Assembly: GCA_013043965.1 (NCBI GenBank)
Contig: JABEVF010000116.1
Coordinates: forward strand, 1-42,494
DNA length: 42,494 nucleotides
Reading direction: 5' to 3'
Source of the DNA: Gallionella sp.
GTDB taxonomy: Bacteria > Pseudomonadota > Gammaproteobacteria > Burkholderiales > Gallionellaceae
Part shown: positions 16,596 to 25,446 of the stretch, one piece after another
Layout: each line of letters opens with the position of its first letter
Numbering within the stretch: position 1 is the first letter of the stretch
Program-made: the position numbers and the translations under genes
The notes under the pieces: model-generated
What the model saw: the letters and a program-made list of their open reading frames with translations, nothing else
Database searches by the model: none
What the model was told of the DNA's origin: nothing

Positions 16596-18389
16596 TCAAT
16601 CGGCAAGCTGTATTTTCTCTTCTTGTTTCTGAAGATTCCACAAGTGCGCATAAGCGCCCTGTTGCGCCAGCAACTCATAATGCGTGCCGCGCTCGATGAT
16701 ACGCCCCTGCCCCATCACCAGAATCTGGTTCGCATCGACCACGGTGGACAAGCGGTGCGCGATCACCAGGGTGGTGCGATTCTGTGCGATGCCGCGCAGT
16801 TCGGCCTGGATGGATTTTTCGGACTGCGAGTCGAGTGCCGATGTCGCCTCATCGAAAATCAGCATGGCAGGATTCTTCAAGATCGCCCGCGCGATCGCCA
16901 CACGCTGCTTCTCGCCGCCCGACAGTTTCAATCCGCGCTCGCCCACCATGGACTGGTAGCCGAGCGGCAAAGATTCGATGAAGGTGTGGATGTGCGCGGC
17001 CTGGGCTGCCGCGATCACATCTTCTCGCGTCGCATCAGGCCTGCCATAAGCGATGTTGTAATAGATGGTATCGTTGAACAGCACGGTGTCTTGCGGCACG
17101 ATGCCGATAGCCGCGCGCAGACTGGTCTGCGTCACACCGCGTATATCCTGACCGTTGATCTGTATACTGCCCTGCCCCACATCATAAAAACGGAACAACA
17201 GACGCGAGAGCGTGGACTTGCCCGCCCCGCTCGCGCCGACCACGGCTACCGTATGCCCGGCCGGGATATCAAAACTCACGTCGTATAGGATCTGCCTGTC
17301 AGGCTCGTAGCCAAAGCTCACGTTGTCGAAACGAACCGATGCCTTGCCGATTTGCAACACACCCGCGTCTGGCGCATCCGCGATCTCCTTGTGCTCGTGC
17401 AGCAAGCGGAACATTTTTTCCATGTCGGCCAGGGAGTGGCGGATTTCGCGATACACGAAACCCAAGAAATGCAGCGGCATGTACAACTGCAACATGAACA
17501 CATTGACCAGTACCAGATCGCCTATGGTCATCTTGCCCCGCACCACCTCCTCGGCGGCCAGCAACATCAGCGCGGTGATGCCGATGGCGATGATGATGCT
17601 CTGCCCTGCGTTCAACAGTGCCAACGAAGTTTGATTGCGCACCGCCGCCGTTTCCCAATGCTCCATATTGTGGTCGTAGCGGCGCGCCTCGTATTGCTCG
17701 TTGCCGAAATACTTCACCGTCTCGTAATTCAACAGACTGTCGATGGCGCGGGTATTTGCCTTGGAATCGAGGTCGTTCATGGTGCGCCGCACCACCATGC
17801 GCCACTCGGTGATGAATAGCGTGAACAGGATATAGATCACCAGAGTGATAAACGTGATCACGGCGAACCACGCGTTGTATTTTTTCAACAAGATCAATGC
17901 GACCAGGCCGATCTCCAACAGCGTGGGTAGCACATTAAACAGCGTGAAGTTGAGCAGAAAACCGATGCCGCGCGTGCCGCGCTCGATGTCGCGCGACACT
18001 CCGCCGGTTTGCCTGTCCAGATGAAAACGCAGACTCAGGCTGTGCAGATGTTCGAACACTTGCAGGGCCACGCGGCGGATCGCGCGCTGCGTCACCTTGG
18101 CGAACACCGCATCGCGCAACTCGCCGAACAGCGTGCTGAACAGACGCAACAGCCCGTACCCGACGATCAAAAATACCGGCATCACCAACACGCCATGCGA
18201 TTTATCCAGCGCGTCGATAATCTGCTTCAGCGCCAAAGGAATGGCAACGTTGGCCAGCTTGGCCAATACCAGCAAGCCCATCGCGATCACCACCCTCGAC
18301 TTGAACTCCCACAGATAAGGCAGCAGGGAACGTATGGTTTGCCAATCATTACGCGAGGCGGTAGCAGGGGACGCGGTTTCAGGTTGCAT
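16596..18389 (-). CDS. Atm1/HMT-type ABC exporter (fused permease and ATPase)
   Basis: Inner-membrane half-transporter that works as a homodimer. The 597 residues contain a six-helix membrane domain (about 30-320) and a nucleotide-binding domain (about 350-590): Walker A GASGAGKS at 385-392, the signature LSGGE at 489-493 and Walker B MLIFDE with catalytic Glu514. The motif NYETVKYFGNEQYE (221-234) is characteristic of the Atm1/ABCB7 branch, which moves glutathione-linked metal or sulfur species, rather than MsbA. A role in metal or thiol stress near the copper cluster is plausible but inferred. It is divergent from zapE across a 190-base gap. A tandem TGTAAATCAA repeat lies just after its stop. 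Confidence 0.92.
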   Translation of the reverse strand: MQPETASPATASRNDWQTIRSLLPYLWEFKSRVVIAMGLLVLAKLANVAIPLALKQIIDALDKSHGVLVMPVFLIVGYGLLRLFSTLFGELRDAVFAKVTQRAIRRVALQVFEHLHSLSLRFHLDRQTGGVSRDIERGTRGIGFLLNFTLFNVLPTLLEIGLVALILLKKYNAWFAVITFITLVIYILFTLFITEWRMVVRRTMNDLDSKANTRAIDSLLNYETVKYFGNEQYEARRYDHNMEHWETAAVRNQTSLALLNAGQSIIIAIGITALMLLAAEEVVRGKMTIGDLVLVNVFMLQLYMPLHFLGFVYREIRHSLADMEKMFRLLHEHKEIADAPDAGVLQIGKASVRFDNVSFGYEPDRQILYDVSFDIPAGHTVAVVGASGAGKSTLSRLLFRFYDVGQGSIQINGQDIRGVTQTSLRAAIGIVPQDTVLFNDTIYYNIAYGRPDATREDVIAAAQAAHIHTFIESLPLGYQSMVGERGLKLSGGEKQRVAIARAILKNPAMLIFDEATSALDSQSEKSIQAELRGIAQNRTTLVIAHRLSTVVDANQILVMGQGRIIERGTHYELLAQQGAYAHLWNLQKQEEKIQLAD

Positions 18390-18579
18390 AATTCTAACGA
18401 CTTAAATCAGGGGCGCGATTATAACTGGCCGGCGCACTTAATCTTGCATGAACATTAGGGGATGCAACACCCGTGTATGGGTGAGCGGCTCGCGCCTAAA
18501 ACCGATGCTTTGTCTTAAATGTCTACAGGGCTTGATGTAGAATCGGCCCCGCAAACCATTACCCTAGACCTGACACGCT

Positions 18580-19695
18580 ATGTCCCCGAACCCCGTTCCC
18601 ATCGACACCCAGGATGGTATGAGCCCCCAGGTCTGGTACAGCGCGGCCAGTCAAACCTCGGGGCTGGTCTACGATACGGCGCAAGCCGCGGTCATCGAAG
18701 CCCTGGACATCCTGTGGCATCAGCTGATCGACTTCAAGACCAAACGCAATCACTTTCTGGGGCGCAGCCTGCTCAGCCCCGATGTGCCCAAGGGTGTCTA
18801 TATCTGGGGTGGCGTGGGGCGCGGCAAGACTTTTTTGATGGATGGCTTCTACGCCTGCGTGCCTTATCGCCGCAAACGCCGTATCCATTTCTATAGTTTC
18901 ATGGCCGAAGTGCATCACCGCATGAAGCAACTCGCCAGCCGCGACGACCCGCTGATCGCCTTGTCCGACAGCATCTCCGGATCGACACGGCTGTTATGCC
19001 TGGATGAATTCCACGTCGATGACATCGCCGACGCGATGATTTTGGGGCGGCTGATAGGCGCGCTGTTCGAACGTGGCGTGGTCTTGATCACCACCTCCAA
19101 TTACCCTCCCGCCGGACTCTATCCGCACGGTTTGCAGCGGCAGAACTTCCTGCCCGCCATCGCCATGCTGGAACGCGAATTGAAAGTCCTGAATCTGGGA
19201 AGCGGCGAGGATTATCGCATGCGTGCCGACACCAAGGAGCTTCGCTACATCGTTCCCGCCGATGCGCACAGCGAGCTCTGCATGGACGTAATGTTCGAGC
19301 GATTAGACCCGAGAGCAGAACACGACGAGTATCCGATCCCGGCAAGAAAGATCGCCCGCGATGCGATCTGGTTCGGCTTCAACGAGCTATGCGGCGGTAC
19401 GCACGGGCAATCCGACTATCTGGACATCGCACACCGCTATCGAACCGTGTTCTTATCCGGCATCCCAAAATTGACAGTGGAACATTCCGCCGCCGCACGG
19501 CGGCTGACCTGGCTCATCGACGTGCTGTACGACAACAACGTCCAACTCGTCGCATCCGCAGATACCGCCCCGGAAAATATTTACACCGAAGGGGTCGGCG
19601 CCGGAGAATTCGCCCGTACCGCCAGCCGCCTGGTCGAGATGCAATCCAAACGCTACATGCAACTGCCATACCACCCGCAAAATATCACGCTATAA
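18580..19695 (+). CDS. zapE: cell division ATPase ZapE (AFG1-like)
   Basis: Cytoplasmic AAA-type ATPase of the AFG1/LACE1 family. In E. coli ZapE associates with the FtsZ ring and helps division under stress. The 371 residues show Walker A GGVGRGKT at 77-84, Walker B LLCLDEFHVDDIADA (LDEF at 141-144), and the family segments KGVYIWGGVG and TTSNYPPAGLYPHGLQR. The start has little ribosome binding signal; an internal ATG at codon 14 is an alternative. It converges with the receiver gene downstream, with a weak hairpin between them. Confidence 0.94.
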   Translation: MSPNPVPIDTQDGMSPQVWYSAASQTSGLVYDTAQAAVIEALDILWHQLIDFKTKRNHFLGRSLLSPDVPKGVYIWGGVGRGKTFLMDGFYACVPYRRKRRIHFYSFMAEVHHRMKQLASRDDPLIALSDSISGSTRLLCLDEFHVDDIADAMILGRLIGALFERGVVLITTSNYPPAGLYPHGLQRQNFLPAIAMLERELKVLNLGSGEDYRMRADTKELRYIVPADAHSELCMDVMFERLDPRAEHDEYPIPARKIARDAIWFGFNELCGGTHGQSDYLDIAHRYRTVFLSGIPKLTVEHSAAARRLTWLIDVLYDNNVQLVASADTAPENIYTEGVGAGEFARTASRLVEMQSKRYMQLPYHPQNITL

Positions 19696-19736
19696 AGCCG
19701 CGACACAGCACGGGCTGGCGGCACACCGCTCATATC

Positions 19737-19756
19737 GCCATCCGGTATGGCCTTTT
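19737..19756 (+). terminator. weak hairpin with T tract after zapE
   Basis: A five-base stem GCCAT/ATGGC with a CCGGT loop is followed by CCTTTT. It lies between the convergent zapE and receiver genes. The stem is short, so it is a tentative terminator. Confidence 0.4.
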
Positions 19757-19772
19757 AAAGCAGTGGCTCGCA

Positions 19773-20267
19773 TCAGAATGCCAGCAAGCAGGTCATTAAA
19801 TCCCTGAGCTTCTGTAGCTTGGTCGACTTCTCGCCGGCATTTTCTTGCAATTTGGCAATCTCACTCCGCAAGAAATCCTGCATGAATTTGATTTTGAGTT
19901 GCGTTCTGACCCGTGCCGCGAGGATGGGCGCGCTGATGGGCTTATGAATAAAGTCCGATGCGCCTACGGCAAACCCGAGCTCTTCATCCTTAATTTCATT
20001 CTTTCCCGTGATGAAAATCACCGGCACATTCATTGTCGTTGCATTGTCCTTTAGCTGGCGGCAGACCTCGAAGCCGTCCATAACCGGCATCATCACGTCG
20101 ATCAGTATCAAATCGGGTGGATTGGCGAAGGCCAGCTCGATAGCCTCCAAACCATTACTGGCTTTCTGTATGAGGTAGTCTCTGCTCAGCAATCGATCCA
20201 GGAGATTCAAATTGGACGGCTCGTCGTCCACCACCAACACGGTTGGGCTTTCAGAAGAAACTGGCAT
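19773..20267 (-). CDS. single-domain response regulator with helical C-terminal tail
   Basis: 164-residue receiver protein with no output domain. The REC fold covers about 1-125: the acidic pair in VLVVDDEPSN, phospho-acceptor Asp57 in LILIDVMMPVMDG, Thr87 in FITGKN, and Lys109 in FIHKP. The last 40 residues are predicted helical or coiled coil (RSEIAKLQENAGEKSTKLQKL). With no DNA-binding or enzymatic domain it probably acts by protein contact, or passes phosphate within a relay. No kinase is adjacent. The ATG at 20267 has AAGGAA five bases upstream; the longer frame has no such support. Confidence 0.88.
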   Translation of the reverse strand: MPVSSESPTVLVVDDEPSNLNLLDRLLSRDYLIQKASNGLEAIELAFANPPDLILIDVMMPVMDGFEVCRQLKDNATTMNVPVIFITGKNEIKDEELGFAVGASDFIHKPISAPILAARVRTQLKIKFMQDFLRSEIAKLQENAGEKSTKLQKLRDLMTCLLAF

Positions 20268-20608
20268 CGCATTTCCTTTCATTTGTTTTTTAGACCACTC
20301 GGCGTGCCCGCAGGAAACATGACAGCGGGTAGCACACCGTTCTAAGCTCAGAACAAAATGATGATAGAACCGATCCGAACCATTGTGCGATGTTACAGCT
20401 TCCGCGCTTGTCGCATCAAGCCAGCCAAGTTTGCAACCCGCTGCTGGCAATACCGGCTACCATCTTACCGCTAGCGCGCTAATCCGGCAGTCTATTCGAA
20501 TACCACCCTGCTCTCGGTGCGCTAGCACACAAACATGGCCTGCGAATGACGCTACCACAGAGGCCTTGTATTACGCGGACGCTATCGACTCATCGCATTG
20601 CGACAGGA
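20268..20608. other. gene-free stretch between the receiver and membrane-protein genes
   Basis: About 340 bases with no credible ORF on either strand. It contains an inverted repeat GTTCT/AGAAC at 20339-20354 and a perfect ten-base palindrome TAGCGCGCTA at 20472-20481. Either could be a control element for the minus-strand receiver gene. I see no clear promoter boxes, RNA gene or terminator. Confidence 0.4.
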
Positions 20609-21109
20609 TCACCTCTCCCGTTTGAAAACTTCCGCCAACTTCGCATCCAGCGCGTCCCTGAATTTTCGATACGATTTATACGACGAGGTCGCGTGGATGT
20701 AGTTCTTCACCCCCTCTTTCCAACCGATGAATTTATCGAAGCAGTAAGCGAACCAGCGTATCGTCATCAGTTTGTTTTTGGTGATGGCGAGCAGGCGTGC
20801 GGCTAAAAACGTCCCGGTGGCTTTGGCGAGAAGGAACACAAATAACCCGTCCAGCGGATGCCCGCGCGCGATCAGCCACACGCCCACGATCTTGAACGGC
20901 AACATCAGCAGGATAGGGATCAGGAACAGTGCCAGACAAATCGCCGGACTGCGCGCGGCGACAAACTCTTCCAGCTTGCGTACCAACTTGAAGCGCGCGA
21001 AGTATCCCGATACGGCTTCGAACAACGACCAGAACGCCTCTTCGACGAGAATCACCACGAACATCAACAGCGTGAGCAGATATTTGAGCAAAACGAACAC
21101 CCTTCCCAT
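20609..21109 (-). CDS. conserved-looking inner membrane protein of unknown function
   Basis: 166-residue protein with about three hydrophobic segments: residues 3-24 (VFVLLKYLLTLLMFVVILVE), 57-80 (AICLALFLIPILLMLPFKI) and a weaker one near 85-110. The C-terminal 50 residues are basic and soluble (FIGWKEGVKNYI, SSYKSYRKFRDALDAKL). No catalytic motif is seen and I cannot name the family. An ATG at 21109 is chosen over a TTG eight codons upstream; neither has a good ribosome binding site. The gene is divergent from purT. Confidence 0.7.
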   Translation of the reverse strand: MGRVFVLLKYLLTLLMFVVILVEEAFWSLFEAVSGYFARFKLVRKLEEFVAARSPAICLALFLIPILLMLPFKIVGVWLIARGHPLDGLFVFLLAKATGTFLAARLLAITKNKLMTIRWFAYCFDKFIGWKEGVKNYIHATSSYKSYRKFRDALDAKLAEVFKRER

Positions 21110-21199
21110 GTAAAGCGAATGACACTTTCCCAAGCCGGCAGCGCGTGATTCTACCGTAGCCGGATTTCAATTTCAGAATTGGGAATAATGGCTCATGTG

Positions 21200-21205
21200 T
21201 ATAAT
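21200..21205 (+). promoter_or_regulatory. -10 box of the purT promoter
   Basis: A perfect TATAAT stands 33 bases before the purT start. No good -35 sequence is found at the usual distance (TTGGGA at 21179-21184 is only 15 bases away), so only the -10 element is called. Confidence 0.5.
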
Positions 21206-21237
21206 TCCGCGCCATTCCAACTGACTTCCTAATCACC

Positions 21238-22455
21238 ATGACTCAGAAAATCCCAGCTCCCATCATCGGCACCCCCCTCAGCCCCGATGCCACGCGCGTG
21301 ATGCTGCTGGGCAGCGGCGAATTGGGTAAAGAGGTCATCATCGAGCTGCAACGTCTGGGCGTGGAAACCATCGCGGTGGACCGCTACCCAAATGCGCCGG
21401 GACATCAGGTGGCGCATCGCGCCCACGTCATCAACATGGCGGACGGTGTGCAACTGCGCGCGCTGATCGAATTGGAAAGACCCGACCTGATCGTACCCGA
21501 GATCGAAGCCATCGCCACCGACATACTGGAACAAATCGAGCAGGAAGGCCTGGCGCGCGTGATCCCCACCGCGCGTGCGGCCCGTTTGACCATGCACCGC
21601 GAAGGCATACGCCGCCTGGCTGCAGAGACTCTGGGCCTGCCCACTTCGCCGTATCGCTTCGCCGACAGCCTGGAGGAGATGCGCGCCGCAATCGAGCACA
21701 TCGGCTATCCCTGCATCATCAAACCGGTCATGTCGTCGTCGGGCAAAGGCCAATCCAAAGTCGATACGCCAGCCGAAGTGGCAGCCGCGTGGGACTATGC
21801 CGCCAGCGGCAGCCGCGTGAACCAGGGGCGGGTCATCGTCGAAGGACTGATACGTTTTGATTACGAGATCACGCAACTCACGGTGCGCGCCCTGGATGCG
21901 GATGGTAACGTCGAGACACACTTCTGCGAGCCCATAGGCCATGTGCAAGTGCAGGGAGACTACGTGGAAAGCTGGCAGCCGCAAGCCATGCCCTCGTTAG
22001 CATTGCAACGCTCACAGAAAATCGCCAAGGCGGTCACCGACAATCTCGGCGGCTTGGGTTTGTTCGGCGTGGAGTTGTTCGTCAAAGGCGATGAGGTGTG
22101 GTTCAGCGAAGTCAGCCCGCGCCCGCACGACACCGGCATGGTGACGATGTGCTCGCAAGTGCAAAGCGAATTTGCGATCCACGCCCGCGCCATACTCGGC
22201 CTGCCGGTGGATGTCAGCCTGCGCGCACCGGGAGCCAGCGCGGTGATCTACGGTCAGCACGAAGCCGCTGGCATCGCCTTCAAGAACGTCGATGAAGCAC
22301 TGCGAGTGCCGCACAGCGACATCCGCTTGTTCGGCAAGCCGGAATCCTTCGCCCGTCGCCGCATGGGTGTGGCACTCGCAACCGGCAGCGATACCGACGA
22401 GGCTCGTGCCCGGGCGAAACTAGCCGCGAGCAAAGTCGTTCCGGCCAAGCCCTAG
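21238..22455 (+). CDS. purT: formate-dependent phosphoribosylglycinamide formyltransferase
   Basis: ATP-grasp enzyme that makes formyl-GAR from GAR, formate and ATP in purine synthesis, as an alternative to the folate-dependent PurN. The 405 residues have the normal length and landmarks: [20 protein letters not shown] near the N-terminus, [13 protein letters not shown], and the ATP-grasp segment [16 protein letters not shown] (about 160-176). The metal-binding part contains [20 protein letters not shown] and the expected DTGMVTM after it. The gene stands alone between divergent and convergent neighbours. Confidence 0.97.
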   Translation: MTQKIPAPIIGTPLSPDATRVMLLGSGELGKEVIIELQRLGVETIAVDRYPNAPGHQVAHRAHVINMADGVQLRALIELERPDLIVPEIEAIATDILEQIEQEGLARVIPTARAARLTMHREGIRRLAAETLGLPTSPYRFADSLEEMRAAIEHIGYPCIIKPVMSSSGKGQSKVDTPAEVAAAWDYAASGSRVNQGRVIVEGLIRFDYEITQLTVRALDADGNVETHFCEPIGHVQVQGDYVESWQPQAMPSLALQRSQKIAKAVTDNLGGLGLFGVELFVKGDEVWFSEVSPRPHDTGMVTMCSQVQSEFAIHARAILGLPVDVSLRAPGASAVIYGQHEAAGIAFKNVDEALRVPHSDIRLFGKPESFARRRMGVALATGSDTDEARARAKLAASKVVPAKP

Positions 22456-22457
22456 TC

Positions 22458-22490
22458 TGTAGGAGCGAGCCCCTGATAATGGGCGATCGG
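22458..22490 (+). repeat. REP-like remnant between purT and the GST gene
   Basis: The TGTAGGAGCGAGCCC start followed by GGGCGATCGG resembles the GTAGGAGCGAGC half of intergenic REP palindromes, with an imperfect second half. It lies between convergent genes and may also help end transcription. It shares the GCGAGCC core with the element at 3395-3418. Confidence 0.35.
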
Positions 22491-22504
22491 CCAATGGATC
22501 TGTA

Positions 22505-23113
22505 TTAACCCTCCAGCGTCGCCCGCACACTCGCCCGCTCGCTCATGCGCGCGAACCATGCGGCCAGATTGGGATGCGCCCCGCGCCAATCGCGTTCGGC
22601 CTGGCGCAGATCAAGATAGATTAACGCGCTCACCAAAGCCAGATCGGCCAGCGAGATTGTTTCGCCCTCACACCACTGGCGCGTACCCAGTTGCCCGGAA
22701 ATATGCGTCAGCGCGCGCGTCACCGCATCCAGATGGCGCGTGGTGGCGCCGGCATCCTGTGACTCCTTGGGGCGCAGCACCTCGTTGCGCACCACCACCG
22801 CCGAATCCATGATGCCGTCCGCCAGTGCTTCCCAGCGTTTGACTCTCATCCGGGCCAGCGCATCGTTGCGCGGTATGAGGATAGTCGTGTCGTTCAGCGT
22901 GTCGGCATATTCGGCAATGACACTCGAATCAAACACGCACGTCCCGTCATCCAAGATCAGTGCGGGAATACGGCCCAGCGGATTGGCGCGCACCACTTGG
23001 CTGCCCTGCTCGCGCGGGGGATCGATGAGGTAAGTATGCGGGATGTTTTTTTCCAGCAACACCAGGCGCGTCTTGCGCACATAAGGGCTGGTATTCGTGC
23101 CTAGCAACTTCAT
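22505..23113 (-). CDS. glutathione S-transferase family protein
   Basis: 202-residue cytosolic GST. The N-terminal thioredoxin-like domain (1-80) starts KLLGTNTSPYVRKTRLVL, with Ser9 in the position of the catalytic Ser/Cys. It has the cis-Pro segment GRIPALILDDG and the glutathione-binding VFDSSVIAEYAD. The C-terminal helical domain holds SLADLALVSALIYLDLR. It resembles the YibF-like group; the substrate is unknown. The start has a good AGGAGAG site. It converges with purT. Confidence 0.9.
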   Translation of the reverse strand: MKLLGTNTSPYVRKTRLVLLEKNIPHTYLIDPPREQGSQVVRANPLGRIPALILDDGTCVFDSSVIAEYADTLNDTTILIPRNDALARMRVKRWEALADGIMDSAVVVRNEVLRPKESQDAGATTRHLDAVTRALTHISGQLGTRQWCEGETISLADLALVSALIYLDLRQAERDWRGAHPNLAAWFARMSERASVRATLEG

Positions 23114-23194
23114 GGTTCTCTCCTGTGATCTCGATGTTTTGGAGGACGACGATTGTCAAACAGGACGAGCCTCAACACAAGCAGAATCAGCGGC

Positions 23195-23223
23195 AAAAAA
23201 GAAGGCATCCTCGCGGATGCCTT
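23195..23223 (-). terminator. intrinsic terminator downstream of clsB
   Basis: A perfect nine-base stem (GGATGCCTT with AAGGCATCC, loop of four) is followed on the minus strand by CTTTTTT. It lies about 120 bases after the clsB stop and reads in its direction, so it is the likely end of the ybhP-clsB transcript. Confidence 0.8.
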
Positions 23224-23342
23224 GAACAGAGGAGAAGCCCACAAGCGTAGGACAGGAGCCCTGAATGGCTTGCAACGGATACTTCGACGCGCATCATCGC
23301 AGCAATCAGTTACAAAATGATGACAACCTGGCGCGAGGCTAA

Positions 23343-24515
23343 TCAGATCGCGCCTTTGCCATAGCCCAACACCGCCATCACGATGCGGATGACCGCGTGA
23401 CTGGCCTTGGCCAACAGCCGCGGGCCCCAGCCCGTTTGCCAGCTATCATTCAGCTCGATGCGCAGCCCGTCTTGCTCTATCGCATCCAGCAAACTACGGC
23501 GCAATTGCTGTGCGAAACGTTCATCCTGAACGGCAAGGTTCGCCTCGCGCGCCAACAACAGACTCAGGGGGTCGATATTGGACGAGCCTACCGTCGCCCA
23601 GAGTCCATCCACCACGGCGACCTTGGCGTGCATGTAGCTGGCCTGATACTCGTATATTTCTATGCCCGCCGCCAGGAGTTGCTCATACAGCGCGCGCGTG
23701 GCGTAGTGCTGCAAGCGATACTCCACCCTTCCCTGCAACAGCAGCACCACTCTCACCCCGCGCTGCGCTGCGTGCACCAAGGCACGGCGGAAGATGCGAC
23801 CCGGCAGGAAGTAAGCATTAGCAATAATGATCTCGTGCTGGGCATGGGCCATCGCCATGTGGTAGGCGTGCTCGATGTCGCGCCGATGACGGAAATTATC
23901 GCGCAGCAATAACCTCAATGCAGGGGAAAGTAACTCGCGCGGCCTGAAGTATCGAACCTTTTTGACGCGCCGCCGCAGCATGGCCCAGGTGACCAGATTC
24001 CACATATGCTCCATCGCGGCACGCACTTCGCCCACCATGTCCCCCTGCACGCGCACCGCATAATCGAGGCGCGGCGCATCGTGATCGGCACCTGATGGCA
24101 CGTCGTCGAGTATGTTGATACCGCCGACAAAAGCCACGGCGGAATCGACCACCGCCATTTTGCGGTGCAAACGTCGTAACCGCCGCATCCGGCTACGCTG
24201 GAGGGTGAACGGAGAGATGTCGCGCCTGAACCACAGCACTTGAACCCCGTCGGCGCGCAATTCATCCAGCCATTGCCGGGACAGTTCGGCCGCACCAAAA
24301 CCATCCAGCAGCAAACATACCTCGACCCCGCGAGCCGCCGCACGCCGCAAAGCATCCGCCACGCTGCGTCCGGCCTGGTCGGCAGCGAAAATATAAGTTT
24401 CCAAATGTATCGAATGCCGCGCAGCATCGATGTCGGCACACAGTTGCGGGAAGTATTCCGCACCGTTCTGCAACAACGTGAGTTGGTTGCCCGCGACCTG
24501 GTGGGTCTGTTTCAT
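23343..24515 (-). CDS. clsB: cardiolipin synthase B (phospholipase D family)
   Basis: Membrane-associated enzyme that makes cardiolipin from phosphatidyl donors. The 390 residues hold two PLD-type HKD motifs: H117-R-K119 with Asp124 (LHRKMAVVDSAVAFVGGINI) and H296-A-K298 with Asp303 (YMHAKVAVVDGLWATVGSS). The length matches ClsB rather than ClsA, which has two N-terminal membrane helices that are absent here. The ATG at 24515 overlaps the stop of the upstream endonuclease-family gene by four bases. That pairing matches E. coli ybhP-clsB and supports both calls. Confidence 0.93.
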   Translation of the reverse strand: MKQTHQVAGNQLTLLQNGAEYFPQLCADIDAARHSIHLETYIFAADQAGRSVADALRRAAARGVEVCLLLDGFGAAELSRQWLDELRADGVQVLWFRRDISPFTLQRSRMRRLRRLHRKMAVVDSAVAFVGGINILDDVPSGADHDAPRLDYAVRVQGDMVGEVRAAMEHMWNLVTWAMLRRRVKKVRYFRPRELLSPALRLLLRDNFRHRRDIEHAYHMAMAHAQHEIIIANAYFLPGRIFRRALVHAAQRGVRVVLLLQGRVEYRLQHYATRALYEQLLAAGIEIYEYQASYMHAKVAVVDGLWATVGSSNIDPLSLLLAREANLAVQDERFAQQLRRSLLDAIEQDGLRIELNDSWQTGWGPRLLAKASHAVIRIVMAVLGYGKGAI

Positions 24516-25324
24516 AGCGTCTGAAGATGTGCCGACAATGCCGCGTGATCCGAGATGCGCCGCCACAACCCGCCGGTATGCACGCGGCTGTGCAACACCG
24601 AGAAGCCGCGCACGTAGACCCGATCCAGACGCAACATCGGCCAGGCCGCCGGAAAGCTGCGCGCGAGCTGCCCGCGATGTAATTGGAACGCGTCGTGCAG
24701 CCCCAATTCCGCCCCCAGGATGTACCCCAGGTGATTGCGCCAATCATTAAAATCGCCGGCGATGATCAGCGGCGCACCTGCAGGAATAATATCGCGCACG
24801 TAGGCTATCAGTGCCCGTGTCTGCTCGCGCCGTCCCCTGGCAAACAAGCCAAAATGAACGCACAAACAATGTACCCGCAAGGGGTAGGCCGGTGGGTGCC
24901 CGGCGGCGTTGCCGCCACCCTCCCGCTCCACCGGCTGCCGCCCGGCCAGATCGATCTCGCAATGCAACAGCCCGCGGCTTTCAAAACGATGCGCGGAAAT
25001 ATCATTGTTCGATGATTGCAAAATCGGAAAGCGGCTCAAGATCGCGTTGCCATGGTGTCCGGCCGCATACACAGAGTTTTTTCCATAAGCCGCGTGCGGC
25101 CAAATCTCTTCGGCAATAAATTCATGCTGCGGCATGTCCGGATAATTCCCGTGGTGCAGACCGTGCAGCTTGTGCTCACCCTGGACTTCCTGCAAGAACA
25201 CGATGTCCGCATTCAACTCCCGCAACCGTTCGCGCAGCTCGTGCAAAACTACACGGCGGTTAAATTGCGAAAGGCCTTTGTGTATGTTGTACGTGGCGAC
25301 ATGTAGGATAGGCATGAGGGTCAT
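24512..25324 (-). CDS. endonuclease/exonuclease/phosphatase family protein (YbhP-like)
   Basis: 270-residue member of the EEP superfamily, which includes DNase I, Mg-dependent endonucleases and sphingomyelinases. Landmarks are VATYNIHKGL (metal/active-site Asn), IVFLQEV (catalytic Glu), LIIAGDFNDW (Asp and Asn) and the final RISDHAALSAHL (SDH). A proline/glycine-rich insert with REGGGNAAGHPPAYP lies before the central strand. Coupling with clsB suggests a lipid-related role, perhaps phosphodiesterase action on phospholipid, but the substrate is not known. The start has weak ribosome binding signal; an ATG three codons later is possible. Confidence 0.88.
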   Translation of the reverse strand: MTLMPILHVATYNIHKGLSQFNRRVVLHELRERLRELNADIVFLQEVQGEHKLHGLHHGNYPDMPQHEFIAEEIWPHAAYGKNSVYAAGHHGNAILSRFPILQSSNNDISAHRFESRGLLHCEIDLAGRQPVEREGGGNAAGHPPAYPLRVHCLCVHFGLFARGRREQTRALIAYVRDIIPAGAPLIIAGDFNDWRNHLGYILGAELGLHDAFQLHRGQLARSFPAAWPMLRLDRVYVRGFSVLHSRVHTGGLWRRISDHAALSAHLQTL

Positions 25325-25446
25325 TTTACCCAATCCGCGCGCCGAACATCACCGCCATTTAGGCCTGATGGCATCCCTCACGCAGAGTCACCTGGCACGC
25401 CACCCGAACCGGCCAAGCGGTAGCTGCCGGGCACGATGCCGCCGAG

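Noticed and set aside
16568-16598. Tandem TGTAAATCAA copies as a CRISPR or iteron array
   Set aside because: Only two adjacent copies plus a partial one are present, directly after a stop codon; there are too few for an array or origin.
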